Below, one piece after another: positions 7,852 through 14,916 of a stretch of 15,168 nt of DNA (position 1 is the stretch's first letter; every line of letters begins with the position of its first letter). Position numbers and translations under genes: made by a program. The DNA lies in the NCBI GenBank assembly GCA_964451935.1, contig CAYVKE010000076.1:1-15168 (forward strand), given 5' to 3'. Source of the stretch: CALFXN01 sp964451935. Its GTDB lineage: Bacteria; Synergistota; Synergistia; Synergistales; Aminobacteriaceae. The notes under the pieces were generated by a model that saw only the letters and a program-made list of their open reading frames with translations, was not told where the DNA came from and searched no databases.

Positions 7852-7916
7852 GTCCCCTCGCCTCGCTTCGCGTCCCGGACGGCGCATGCCGTCTGCGGAA
7901 ATTCGTTTTGGCGCTA

Positions 7917-7922
7917 ATCATA
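7917..7922 (-). promoter_or_regulatory. Candidate -10 box for the chemosensory operon
   Basis: On the minus strand TATGAT matches the sigma-70 -10 consensus at 5 of 6 bases and lies 65 bases upstream of the GTG start of the first cheW. The hexamer 17 bases further upstream is TTTTCC, a poor -35. It may be an activator-dependent or different promoter, or chance. Confidence 0.3.
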
Positions 7923-7999
7923 TCGCATCAGGAAGAAGGGGAAAAGCGCATCGGGGCGCACGGGACGAAATTCCGCGCGCGAGTGTGGCGTATTGTCGA

Positions 8000-8035
8000 C
8001 GAAAGGCGTGCGTCCGTGCTTTTGCACGCCCTTCG
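8000..8035. repeat. Imperfect 12-bp inverted repeat in the divergent promoter region
   Basis: Left arm CGAAAGGCGTGC (8000-8011) and right arm GCACGCCCTTCG (8024-8035) are complementary at 11 of 12 positions around a 12-base spacer. An alternative inner stem, CGTGC-TTTT-GCACG (8015-8028), shares the right arm. It lies 39 bases upstream of the -35 of the rightward promoter. It could be an operator for a dimeric regulator or a transcribed hairpin on the leftward side; no U run follows on either strand. Confidence 0.6.
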
Positions 8036-8073
8036 AAATCATCCGTCCATTCGAATTTTTCACGACGCAATTC

Positions 8074-8102
8074 TTGACATTGTTCCGTCCGGGTGCTACC
8101 GT
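8074..8102 (+). promoter_or_regulatory. Sigma-70-type promoter for the rpiR-led catabolic operon
   Basis: A perfect -35 TTGACA (8074-8079) is followed after 17 bases by TACCGT (8097-8102), preceded by TG one base before it (8094-8095). That gives an extended -10 of the TGnTAnnnT form. Transcription would start near 8109, inside the 8105-8120 palindrome and about 80 bases upstream of the GTG start of the regulator gene. Confidence 0.65.
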
Positions 8103-8104
8103 TT

Positions 8105-8120
8105 TGAAGGAAATCCTTCA
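8105..8120. promoter_or_regulatory. Candidate operator palindrome, probably for the RpiR-family regulator
   Basis: TGAAGGA-AA-TCCTTCA is a perfect palindrome with 7-bp arms, covering the expected transcription start of the operon whose first gene encodes a DNA-binding regulator. A further TCCTTCA half-site with similar flanks recurs at 8145-8151, exactly 31 bp from the first, about three helical turns. Position and symmetry suggest autorepression; the assignment to this regulator is inference. Confidence 0.5.
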
Positions 8121-8173
8121 CGCATGCATTGTATACGAAAAATATCCTTCACACATTCGATCCGTTCCTACAG

Positions 8174-8180
8174 AAGGAGG
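8174..8180 (+). promoter_or_regulatory. Shine-Dalgarno sequence fixing the RpiR-family start
   Basis: AAGGAGG lies 8 bases before the GTG at 8189. It decides that the protein starts there and not at the in-frame TTG at 8129, which would add 20 residues translated from the operator and leader region. Confidence 0.85.
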
Positions 8181-8188
8181 CGTATTTC

Positions 8189-9127
8189 GTGCTGCGAACG
8201 CTGATACAGTCCAAACGGCCCCAGATGTCCGACCGGCAGGGGCGCATCGCCGATCTGATCCTGCATTCTCCGCGCGAGGCGGCCTTCATGACGGCGACGG
8301 AACTCGCTTCCGCCGCGGGCGTCTCGGAGGCCACCGTCATCCGGTTCGCCTACTTTCTGGGCTTCTCCGGGTATCACGCGCTGCGCGACGCGGTGAAGGA
8401 GATGCTCATGGACCGCCTCTCCACGCTGGAGCGGCTCCAGAAATCCGCTCCCGGAGAGGGAAAGGCCCAGGCGGCGGACGCCGTGCGTACCGACCTGTCC
8501 ACATTGTCTTCCTATCAGGGAACGCTCATTCCCGAGGCCGTCGACGAGATGGGGGCGGCTCTCGCGGGCGCTCCGGCCGTGTATATCGCCGGATATCGAA
8601 GCTCCTATTCGCTCGCGTACTACCTTTCCTTTTATCTTTCCTGGCTCCTCCCGAACGTGTCCCTCATTGGCGAGGACATTCCCTATGAAATGCTCGTCAA
8701 CGCGCCCGGGGGCGGCGTCGTCGTCGGAATCAGCTTTCCGCGCTATTCGCGCTGGACCGTGGACGTCCTGACCTTCGCGCGAACCTCCGGTCTGACGGTC
8801 GCCGCCGTGACGGACTCTCCGAACAGCCCGCTGGCGCGTCAGGCGCGATATCTCATGACGGTGGCCTATCAGCCCGTCTCGTTCGTGGACTCGCTGACGA
8901 CGCCGCTGTGCGCGTTGAACGGCCTGATCCTGTCCGTCGCGAACCATCTCGACGGCGTTCGCGAACGGCTGGAACGACTGGAACACATCTGGATCGATCA
9001 GGGCGTCTACGCCGCGGGCGGTCCGCTTCCGGAGATGAACGACCGGGGAGGTGAGAGCGCGGGACGGAAGCGGGCGGCGAAACGGAAAGAAGCGCATGAA
9101 GAAAAGGAGGAATCACAGCGATCATGA
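8189..9127 (+). CDS. MurR/RpiR-family transcriptional regulator (HTH + SIS domain)
   Basis: A 312-residue DNA-binding regulator, probably of this operon. The N-terminal RpiR helix-turn-helix spans about 1-75; its recognition region is MTATELASAAGVSEATVIRF (34-53), followed by the family-typical LGFSGYHALRD (57-67). A SIS (sugar isomerase-like) effector domain follows at about 117-255, with AGYRSSYSLAYYLSFYL (134-150) and VVVGISFPRYSRWTVDVL (177-194). SIS domains in this family bind small metabolites; the neighbouring genes suggest the transporter substrate or an acyl-CoA/keto-acid intermediate, not necessarily a sugar. Residues 284-312 are a highly charged, low-complexity tail (K/R then E) that overlaps the ribosome binding region of the next gene. 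The stop overlaps the aminotransferase ATG by 4 bases, so regulator and enzyme are co-translated. The start is set by a strong Shine-Dalgarno sequence. Confidence 0.93.
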   Translation: MLRTLIQSKRPQMSDRQGRIADLILHSPREAAFMTATELASAAGVSEATVIRFAYFLGFSGYHALRDAVKEMLMDRLSTLERLQKSAPGEGKAQAADAVRTDLSTLSSYQGTLIPEAVDEMGAALAGAPAVYIAGYRSSYSLAYYLSFYLSWLLPNVSLIGEDIPYEMLVNAPGGGVVVGISFPRYSRWTVDVLTFARTSGLTVAAVTDSPNSPLARQARYLMTVAYQPVSFVDSLTTPLCALNGLILSVANHLDGVRERLERLEHIWIDQGVYAAGGPLPEMNDRGGESAGRKRAAKRKEAHEEKEESQRS

Positions 9128-10479
9128 CTGAATGGGGACATCTGATCCCGAGAAGTTACGCGAGTTCGCTCAAGACCGCCGTTCGCGGCGAGGGAATCTA
9201 CATCTGGGACGAAGACGGGAAGCAGTATATCGACGGATGCAGCGGCGCGCTGTTGTCGAGCATCGGGCACGGCGTCCGCGAGATCCGCGAGGCGATGATC
9301 GCCCAGCTCGAGTCGATCGAGTTCGCCCACCCGTCGCGCTGGGTATCGAAGGCCTCCGTCGAGGCCGCCGATGCGGTCGCGTCGATCGCTCCCGCGGGGC
9401 TGTCGCAGGTCTGGCTCGTCAGCGGCGGCAGCGAGGCGATCGAGTCGGCGCTGAAGATCAGCCGCCAGTATTTCGTGGAGCGCGACGGAGCGGGGAGCGC
9501 GAAATCGGTGTACATCGCCCGCTGGAACTCCTATCACGGGAGCACGATCGGAACGATGGCGCTCGCGGGAAGCATGGCCCGGAGACAGCTCTACGCGCCG
9601 ATCTTCAAGGAAGGCCCGAAGATCGAGACGCACTATTGCTACCGCTGCCCCTACGGGAAGACCTATCCGGAATGCGACGTCGTCTGTGCGCGCCGGCTCG
9701 AGAGCGAGATCCGCAGGATCGGGCCGCAGTATGTGGCCGCCTTCGTCGCCGAACCCGTCGTCGGGTCGACGGTCGGCGGACTTCACCCGCCCGCAGAGTA
9801 CTGGCCGATCATCCGGGAGATCTGCAGCAAATACGACGTTCTTCTGATCGCCGACGAAATCATGACCGGCTTCGGCCGGACCGGCAAGCCGTTCTGCGTC
9901 AACCACTGGAACGTGACGCCCGACATCATCTGCACGGCCAAGGCCATAACCGGAGGGTACGCGCCCGCCGGAGGAATCATCGTCCGGGACGAGATCGTCG
10001 ACACGCTCCGGAAGGGGAGCGGGGCCTTCGTTCACGGGCACACGTACAATGCGAACCCCGTCACGGCGGCGGCTGTGGTCGCGACCGTGAAGTACATGAA
10101 GGACCACGACGTATTCGGAAACGCCGCCGTCCAGGGAGAGCGGCTCGGGAAGGCGCTCGCGTCCGCAGCGGACAACCCGATCGTCGGCGAGGTCCGCGGC
10201 ATGGGAATGATGCGGGGCGTCGAACTCGTCATGGACAAAACAACGAAGGAGCCCTTTCCGGCGTCGTTCAAGGCGGCGGGCGTAGCGACTGCGGAGTGCT
10301 TCAAGCGCGGCCTCGTGATCTACCCCGGGACGGGGCAGATCGACGGGTGCGCCGGCGACCAATTCCTTCTCGCTCCTCCCCTGGTCGCGACGGCGGAACA
10401 GATCGACGAAATCGTCCGTCGCCTCGGGGAAGGCCTCGCGGCGGCGGCGGAGATTCTCCTCGCGAAGGCGCGGGGATGA
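9124..10479 (+). CDS. Class III PLP-dependent aminotransferase (omega-/beta-amino acid type)
   Basis: A 451-residue cytoplasmic enzyme moving an amino group from a substrate to a keto-acid acceptor. Class III features: LVSGGSEAIESALKI (98-112) for PLP phosphate binding, SYHG (136-139) whose aromatic stacks on PLP, LLIADEIMTGFGRTGK (240-255) with D244 contacting the pyridine nitrogen, and K273 in TAKAITGGYAPAG as the Schiff-base lysine. GHTYNANPVTAAA (305-317) is the conserved C-terminal-half motif. Length is normal for the family. Four cysteines (C172, C175, C184, C188) form a CxxC-x8-CxxxC cluster within YRCPYGKTYPECDVVCARRLE-type sequence, a subgroup trait I associate with several class III enzymes. 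With a transporter and AtoDA/thiolase genes beside it, it may deaminate an imported amino acid to a 3-keto acid, or act on the CoA ester like 3-aminobutyryl-CoA aminotransferase (Kat). Substrate is not determined by sequence. Starts within the regulator's stop (ATGA); GGAGG is about 13 bases upstream, rather far. Confidence 0.9.
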   Translation: MTEWGHLIPRSYASSLKTAVRGEGIYIWDEDGKQYIDGCSGALLSSIGHGVREIREAMIAQLESIEFAHPSRWVSKASVEAADAVASIAPAGLSQVWLVSGGSEAIESALKISRQYFVERDGAGSAKSVYIARWNSYHGSTIGTMALAGSMARRQLYAPIFKEGPKIETHYCYRCPYGKTYPECDVVCARRLESEIRRIGPQYVAAFVAEPVVGSTVGGLHPPAEYWPIIREICSKYDVLLIADEIMTGFGRTGKPFCVNHWNVTPDIICTAKAITGGYAPAGGIIVRDEIVDTLRKGSGAFVHGHTYNANPVTAAAVVATVKYMKDHDVFGNAAVQGERLGKALASAADNPIVGEVRGMGMMRGVELVMDKTTKEPFPASFKAAGVATAECFKRGLVIYPGTGQIDGCAGDQFLLAPPLVATAEQIDEIVRRLGEGLAAAAEILLAKARG

Positions 10480-10518
10480 CGGCGCAAAAGCTTTGAAAAT
10501 CTGAAGGGAGGCACGGAT

Positions 10519-11472
10519 ATGAAACGGTTCGGACTGGTGTTGTCGCTTGTTGCGGTTCTGGCTCTCGCGGGAGGCGCGTATGCGCTGGAGTTCGTCACGA
10601 TCGGGTCGGGCGGCGTCGGCGGGACGTACTATCCGCTCGGGGGCGCGATGGCGGAGATGCTCAACAAGGCCGGCATCGACGTGAAGGCCACGTCGCGCGC
10701 GACGGCCGCGTCCAAGGAGAACTGCCGCCTCGTCGCGTCCGGCAAGGCGCATATCGGCATGTCGATGGGCTCGACGCTCTTCCAGGCGGTCAACGGCGTC
10801 GAGGCGTTCAAGGAAGACGGCAAGCTGCCCCTTCAGATCCTCATGAACATGTATCCGGCGCCGCAGCATCTCGTGGCCGTCAAGGGGTCGGGCATCGAAA
10901 AACTTTCGGACATCAAGGGAAAGCGGGTTTCTCTCGGCGCGCCCGGCGGCGGCGATCAGGTGCTGTCGCTGCTCATCCTCAAGGAAGCCGGAATCGATCC
11001 GGAAAAGGATATCAAGAAGTACCAGCTCACGCAGCCTGAAGGCGTCATGGCGCTGAGCGACGGCAACATCGACGCGGTGTTCTGGAACTTCGCGATCCCC
11101 GGGGCGTCCGTCCTCGAAGTCTCCGCCAAGCGGGACATCGTGCTGGTTCCCCTTCCGGAGGATCTCGTCAAACGCGTCATCGAAAAGAATCCCTTCCTGC
11201 TTCCGTTTACGATCAAGAAGGGGACCTACGCGAAAGTCGACGGCGATGTTCTCACCATCGCCGACGGCAACTATCTCGTCGTGAAGGAAGGCATGAAAGA
11301 AAAGCTCGCGTACGATATCGTCAAGACATTCGTCGAGAAGCGCGGCGAACTCATGAACGTGACGAAGCAGGCCGAGCACTTCGCTCCGGAAGAGGCCAGC
11401 CTGGGAATTATCTCTTTCACCCCCGGGGCGGTCAAGTATTTCACCGAGAAGGGCGTGACGATGAAGAAGTAG
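10519..11472 (+). CDS. TAXI-family TRAP transporter substrate-binding protein
   Basis: A 317-residue periplasmic solute receptor that delivers its ligand to the TRAP permease encoded next. A Sec signal peptide is clear: KR start, hydrophobic core 4-19, probable cleavage after AYA (22). The mature protein opens with the TAXI hallmark EFVTIGSGGVGGTYYPLGGAMAE (spread over 24-46). Other family features are KGKRVSLGAPGGGDQV (133-148) and the DAVFWNFAIPG strand (185-195). Known TAXI proteins bind dicarboxylates, glutamate/glutamine or related acids; here the aminotransferase and CoA-transferase context points to an amino or keto acid. GGGAGG lies 7 bases before the ATG at 10519. It follows the aminotransferase by 39 bases and is separated from the permease by 85 bases containing a strong hairpin, an arrangement expected to favour more binding protein than permease. 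Confidence 0.94.
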   Translation: MKRFGLVLSLVAVLALAGGAYALEFVTIGSGGVGGTYYPLGGAMAEMLNKAGIDVKATSRATAASKENCRLVASGKAHIGMSMGSTLFQAVNGVEAFKEDGKLPLQILMNMYPAPQHLVAVKGSGIEKLSDIKGKRVSLGAPGGGDQVLSLLILKEAGIDPEKDIKKYQLTQPEGVMALSDGNIDAVFWNFAIPGASVLEVSAKRDIVLVPLPEDLVKRVIEKNPFLLPFTIKKGTYAKVDGDVLTIADGNYLVVKEGMKEKLAYDIVKTFVEKRGELMNVTKQAEHFAPEEASLGIISFTPGAVKYFTEKGVTMKK

Positions 11473-11492
11473 CGTCTTCTTCGGCAGCCGTA

Positions 11493-11522
11493 CGGCCCGG
11501 CGTCGTCCATGCCGCCGGGCCG
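11493..11522 (+). terminator. Intercistronic hairpin between binding-protein and permease genes
   Basis: Left arm CGGCCCGGCG (11493-11502) and right arm CGCCGGGCCG (11513-11522) are perfectly complementary around a 10-base loop. No U run follows, so full intrinsic termination is unlikely. A GC stem placed directly after a binding-protein gene and before its membrane partner fits an mRNA-stabilising or partial-termination element that lowers permease output, as described for malE-malF type operons. Confidence 0.7.
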
Positions 11523-11557
11523 CTTCAGATCTGTCCATCTGGGGGGAAACCGACATT

Positions 11558-13504
11558 ATGACGACAGAACAAGGCGCAGCGGGCGCTGCGAGGGATCCGG
11601 CGGAGCTTCTCGACGAATGCGAGGGCAAGAAGCGCCGTCTTTCGGGGTGGCAACTCTGGCTCGTCTCGGGAATCGCGCTCGCGGCATCGCTCTTTCACCT
11701 CTATACGGCGGCTTTCGGCCTGCTCTCGGCCATGTACCAGCGAAGCATCCACTGGATGCTGATGGGCGTATTGATCTTTCTGCTCTACCCCGGAACGAAG
11801 AACCGTTCCCGGCTCAAGATCGACTGGTGGGACTACGTCCTCGCCGGGCTGACGATTCTCGGATGCATGAACATCATCCTCAACTGGGAAGCCATCTCCA
11901 TGCGCGAGGGGACTCCGATCACCTCGGATATCGTTCTCGGCGTCATGATGATCGTCCTGGTCATCGAGTCCGCTCGGCGATCCATGGGGTGGGCGCTGCC
12001 GTCCGTGGCGATCATCGCGATGATCTACGCCATGACGGGGCCGTATCTCCCCGACATGATCGCGCACGCGGGGTTTTCGCTCGAAGAACTCGGCCCGTTC
12101 CAGTACCTCCGCACCGACGGAATCTTCGGCGTTCCGCTCGGGGTGTCGGCGACGTTCATCTTCCTGTTCGTGGTTTTCGGATCGTTCCTGAGCGTATCGG
12201 GCGCGGGACAGTTCTTCATCGACCTCGCCATCGCGCTCACGGGGCGCAGCGTCGGCGGTCCCGGCAAGGCCGCGGTCGTTTCGAGCTGCCTTATGGGGAT
12301 GGTGTCGGGCAGTTCGGTCGCGAATGCGGTAACGACCGGGGCTTTCACGATTCCGCTCATGAAGAAGGGCGGCTACACGTCGACCTTCTCGGGTGCGGTC
12401 GTCGCGGCCGCGTCAACGGGCGGCCAGGTCATGCCGCCGATCATGGGAGCAGCGGCCTTCATCATGGCGCAGTTCCTCGGCGTGGCGTACTGGGAGATCG
12501 TCGTGGCGGCGTTCATCCCCGCGACGCTCTACTTCCTGTCGCTCTTTGCGATGGTGCACTTCCGCGCCGCGCGGCAGGGAATCACCGGCCTGCCGGAGAA
12601 CATGATCCCGAATGTCCGGCTGGTCCTGAAAAACGGCTGGCATTACATCATTCCGCTGGTCACGCTCGTGGGGTTCCTCGCGACGGGATACTCCCCCGTG
12701 AAAGCGGTCTTCTGGTCGATCGTCCTTATGGTCGCCGCGACGTGGCTCGGGCGTCCCGAATACCGCATGACGCCGAAGAGCGTCCTGCAGGCGCTCATCG
12801 ATGGCGCGACGGGAGCCGTCGAAGTTGCGGCCGCCTGCGCCTGTTCGGGACTCATCATCGGCGTCATCGGCATCACGGGGGTCGGGCTTGCGTTCTCGTC
12901 CTTCGTCATGAGCATGTCGTACGGCATCCTGCCGCTCGCGCTCTTTCTCACGATGGTCGGCTCGATCATCCTCGGAATGGGCGTCCCGACGACCGCGCAG
13001 TACATCATCACGTCGACGCTCGCGGCTCCGGCCCTGCATGCGATGGGGGTGCCGCTCATGTCGGCGCATCTGTTCTGCCTGTACTTCGGCGTACTTGCGG
13101 ATGTGACGCCGCCCGTGGCGCTCGCGACCTACGCGGCTGCGGGCATCGCCGGGTCCGGCGTTCTCGCGACCGGGTTCACGGCGCTGGTTACGGCCGCAGC
13201 CGGATTTCTCGTGCCTTATATGTTCGTGTACAACCCGGCGATCCTGTGTCAGGGATCGGTTCTTGCGATCGCCTGGAGCACCGCTGCGGCCGTCATGGGC
13301 GTCATAGGTCTGTCGGCGGGAATCCAGGGTTTCTACAGGTCGAAACTGACGCTGATCGAGCGCGCGCTGCTGCTGGCCGTGCCGTTCATGCTCATCCACC
13401 CGAGCATCGTCACGGATATCCTCGGCGTCGCGATTCTCGTGGGACTCTATCTTTTCCGCTCCCGGTCCGGCGGCGGAACGCCGACGCCGGAATCCGGCAG
13501 GTAG
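11558..13504 (+). CDS. TRAP transporter fused permease (4TM/12TM, DctQM type)
   Basis: A 648-residue polytopic inner-membrane protein that moves the TAXI-bound solute inward using an ion gradient. A cytoplasmic N terminus (1-30) is followed by hydrophobic helices throughout. The first about 190 residues correspond to the small DctQ-like part (WQLWLVSGIALAASLFHLYT at 31-50, helices near 66-80, 92-110, 122-136, 143-160). The rest is the DctM-like large subunit. Conserved repeats include MVSGSSVANAVTTGAFTIPL (248-267), STGGQVMPPIMGAAAFIMAQ (286-305), LGMGVPTTAQYI (472-483) and DVTPPVALATYAAAGIAGSG (515-534). Fusion of the two subunits is the norm for TAXI systems. A hydrophilic tail TPTPESGR ends the protein. 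The ATG at 11558 has a G-rich GGGGGGA about 11 bases upstream, a weak signal compared with neighbouring genes, consistent with lower permease expression. An overlapping open frame from 11509 is a shadow. Confidence 0.95.
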   Translation: MTTEQGAAGAARDPAELLDECEGKKRRLSGWQLWLVSGIALAASLFHLYTAAFGLLSAMYQRSIHWMLMGVLIFLLYPGTKNRSRLKIDWWDYVLAGLTILGCMNIILNWEAISMREGTPITSDIVLGVMMIVLVIESARRSMGWALPSVAIIAMIYAMTGPYLPDMIAHAGFSLEELGPFQYLRTDGIFGVPLGVSATFIFLFVVFGSFLSVSGAGQFFIDLAIALTGRSVGGPGKAAVVSSCLMGMVSGSSVANAVTTGAFTIPLMKKGGYTSTFSGAVVAAASTGGQVMPPIMGAAAFIMAQFLGVAYWEIVVAAFIPATLYFLSLFAMVHFRAARQGITGLPENMIPNVRLVLKNGWHYIIPLVTLVGFLATGYSPVKAVFWSIVLMVAATWLGRPEYRMTPKSVLQALIDGATGAVEVAAACACSGLIIGVIGITGVGLAFSSFVMSMSYGILPLALFLTMVGSIILGMGVPTTAQYIITSTLAAPALHAMGVPLMSAHLFCLYFGVLADVTPPVALATYAAAGIAGSGVLATGFTALVTAAAGFLVPYMFVYNPAILCQGSVLAIAWSTAAAVMGVIGLSAGIQGFYRSKLTLIERALLLAVPFMLIHPSIVTDILGVAILVGLYLFRSRSGGGTPTPESGR

Positions 13505-13550
13505 ACCGGGCGCGGAGGACGAAACACAACCAAGGGAGGTGCGGCACAAA

Positions 13551-14258
13551 ATGCCCGCAAAACTCATCAAGCCGGTCATGTCCGCAGACGAAGCCGTCCG
13601 CAACGTGCGCGACGGAATGTCCGTCATGGTCGGCGGCTTCAACTACGGCGGCGTCCCGTACACGCTCGTCGACGCGCTCGTGAAGTCCGGCGTGAAGGAT
13701 CTCCACCTGATCGCCAACGACACGCTCTACGCGAACGATTCCGTTCCACAGGGCATCGGCCACGGGATGCTCGTCGTGAACGGACAGGTCCGCAAGGTCA
13801 CGGCCTCGCATATCGGGCTCAACCGCGAAACGGGGCGTCTCTTCAACGAAAAGAAGATGGAACTGGAACTCGTGCCCCAGGGGTCGCTCGTGGAGCGCAT
13901 CCGGGCGGGCGGGTTCGGGCTCGGCGGCGTCCTCACGCCGACGGGCGTCGGAACCTGCTACGAGGACGACAAGCAGGTCGTCGAGGTGGACGGCAAGCGC
14001 TACATCGTCGAAAAGCCGCTTCGCGCGAACGTTGCACTGATCCGGGCGCACAAGGCGGACCGCTACGGCAACCTGACCTACTTCGGAACGGGGCGGAACT
14101 TCAACCCCGCGATGGCGACGGCCGCGGATCTCGTCATCGCCGAGGTCGACGCGATTCTCGAACTCGGCGGCATCGACCCCAACGACGTCGTCACGCCGGG
14201 AATCCTCGTGGACATCCTCGTGCTGAAAGGAGACGGATACTATGCTTCCCGTACTTGA
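13551..14258 (+). CDS. atoD: AtoD-like CoA-transferase, alpha subunit (3-oxoacid/acetate CoA-transferase)
   Basis: A 235-residue subunit of a family I CoA-transferase that exchanges CoA between acyl-CoA and a free carboxylic acid, such as acetyl-CoA plus acetoacetate. The alpha signature DGMSVMVGGFNYGGVP (21-36) fits the family pattern. VNGQVRKVTASHIGLNRETG (76-95), ELVPQGSLVERIRAGGFGLG (106-125), LTPTGVGT (128-135) and the ARNFNP-like GRNFNPAMATAAD (181-193) closely follow E. coli AtoD. The ATG at 13551 has AAGGGAGG 11 bases upstream; a GTG at 13539 overlaps that ribosome site and is rejected. It begins 46 bases after the permease and overlaps the beta-subunit gene by 17 bases. Sequence alone does not separate acetoacetate from other short 3-oxoacids or from a butyrate/propionate-type activity, so the symbol reflects family resemblance. 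Confidence 0.92.
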   Translation: MPAKLIKPVMSADEAVRNVRDGMSVMVGGFNYGGVPYTLVDALVKSGVKDLHLIANDTLYANDSVPQGIGHGMLVVNGQVRKVTASHIGLNRETGRLFNEKKMELELVPQGSLVERIRAGGFGLGGVLTPTGVGTCYEDDKQVVEVDGKRYIVEKPLRANVALIRAHKADRYGNLTYFGTGRNFNPAMATAADLVIAEVDAILELGGIDPNDVVTPGILVDILVLKGDGYYASRT

Positions 14259-14916
14259 TGAAGAACTCGTCCGTGTCCGGATCGCCAGGCGCATCGCGCT
14301 CGACCTCGAGGACGGATCGGTGGTCAATCTCGGAATCGGAATTCCGACGCTCGTGTCGGACTACGTCCCCGAGGGGCGTTCGGTCGTGACGCAGACGGAA
14401 AACGGCGTCGTCGGCGCGGGGCCGAAGCCCGAAAAGGACGATTGGCGCTTCATCGGCGCGGGCGGTCGCTGCCTGTCGCTGCTTCCCGGATCGAGCATCG
14501 TCGCCAGCGACATGAGCTTCGGGCTGATCCGCGGCGGGCATCTCGACGCGACGGTCCTGGGCGCGCTCGAGGTCGACGAGAGGGGAAACCTCGCGAACTG
14601 GTGGATCCCGGGCAAGCTCGTTCCAGGCATGGGGGGCGCGATGGATCTCGTGACGGGCGCGAAGACCGTGTACGTCGCGACGACGCACTGCGACAAGAAG
14701 GGGAAGTCGAAGCTCGTGAAGACCTGCTCCCTGCCGCTGACGGGCGCCGAAGTCACGGACGTCATCGTGACTGAATTCTGCGTCGTCCGGAAGATCGACG
14801 GCGTGATGACGCTCTGCGAAATCGCGCCCGAAGTCACGGTCGACGAACTCGTCGCACACACGGACATGACGCTGAAGATCGCGGATACGGTCCTGCCCAT
14901 GGAGGGATGCAAATGA
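14242..14916 (+). CDS. atoA: AtoA-like CoA-transferase, beta subunit with catalytic glutamate
   Basis: A 224-residue partner of the preceding alpha subunit, carrying the glutamate that forms the covalent CoA thioester. VNLGIGIPTLVSDYVPEG (28-45) is the family hallmark; E53 in TQTENGVVGAG is the expected catalytic residue. MSFGLIRGGHLDATVLGALEVDERGNLANW and PGMGGAMDLVTGAK match AtoA closely. The classical signature reads HSENG or QSENG; here TENG, a mild substitution that keeps the essential ENG. The ATG at 14242 has AAAGGAG 9 bases upstream, inside the alpha gene. The stop overlaps the thiolase ATG by 4 bases, so alpha, beta and thiolase are translationally linked. Together they should interconvert a 3-oxoacid with its CoA ester in the cytoplasm. 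Confidence 0.93.
   Translation: MLPVLDEELVRVRIARRIALDLEDGSVVNLGIGIPTLVSDYVPEGRSVVTQTENGVVGAGPKPEKDDWRFIGAGGRCLSLLPGSSIVASDMSFGLIRGGHLDATVLGALEVDERGNLANWWIPGKLVPGMGGAMDLVTGAKTVYVATTHCDKKGKSKLVKTCSLPLTGAEVTDVIVTEFCVVRKIDGVMTLCEIAPEVTVDELVAHTDMTLKIADTVLPMEGCK

Larger units (their letters stand above)
7888..8188. other. Divergent intergenic region between chemosensory and catabolic operons
   Basis: About 300 bases without a convincing gene; short open frames here have no start signals or recognisable products. It holds, left to right: a possible leftward -10 (TATGAT, minus strand, 7922-7917) with no good -35; a 12-bp imperfect dyad at 8000-8035; a rightward promoter at 8074-8102; a 16-bp perfect palindrome at 8105-8120; a repeated half-site at 8145-8151; and the rpiR ribosome binding site. 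It is visibly more AT-rich than the coding regions, especially 8041-8160. Confidence 0.75.

Noticed and set aside
7888..8128. Small open frames in the divergent intergenic region
   Set aside because: No ribosome sites, no recognisable products, and they overlap promoter and dyad sequences.
8129..8188. Longer RpiR start at an in-frame TTG
   Set aside because: The extra 20 codons cover leader and operator DNA, and the GTG at 8189 has a perfect Shine-Dalgarno sequence.
9007..11628. An 873-codon minus-strand open frame opposite the aminotransferase and TAXI genes
   Set aside because: Antisense to two well-recognised genes, Arg/Asp-rich with no domain. Long antisense frames are expected at this GC content.
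13539..13550. Upstream GTG start for the CoA-transferase alpha subunit
   Set aside because: It overlaps the ribosome binding sequence itself, and the ATG at 13551 matches the family's N terminus.
11509..13683. A 724-codon plus-strand open frame overlapping the TRAP permease
   Set aside because: A different frame of the permease gene giving Arg/His-rich sequence. The permease frame has clear family motifs and membrane helices.
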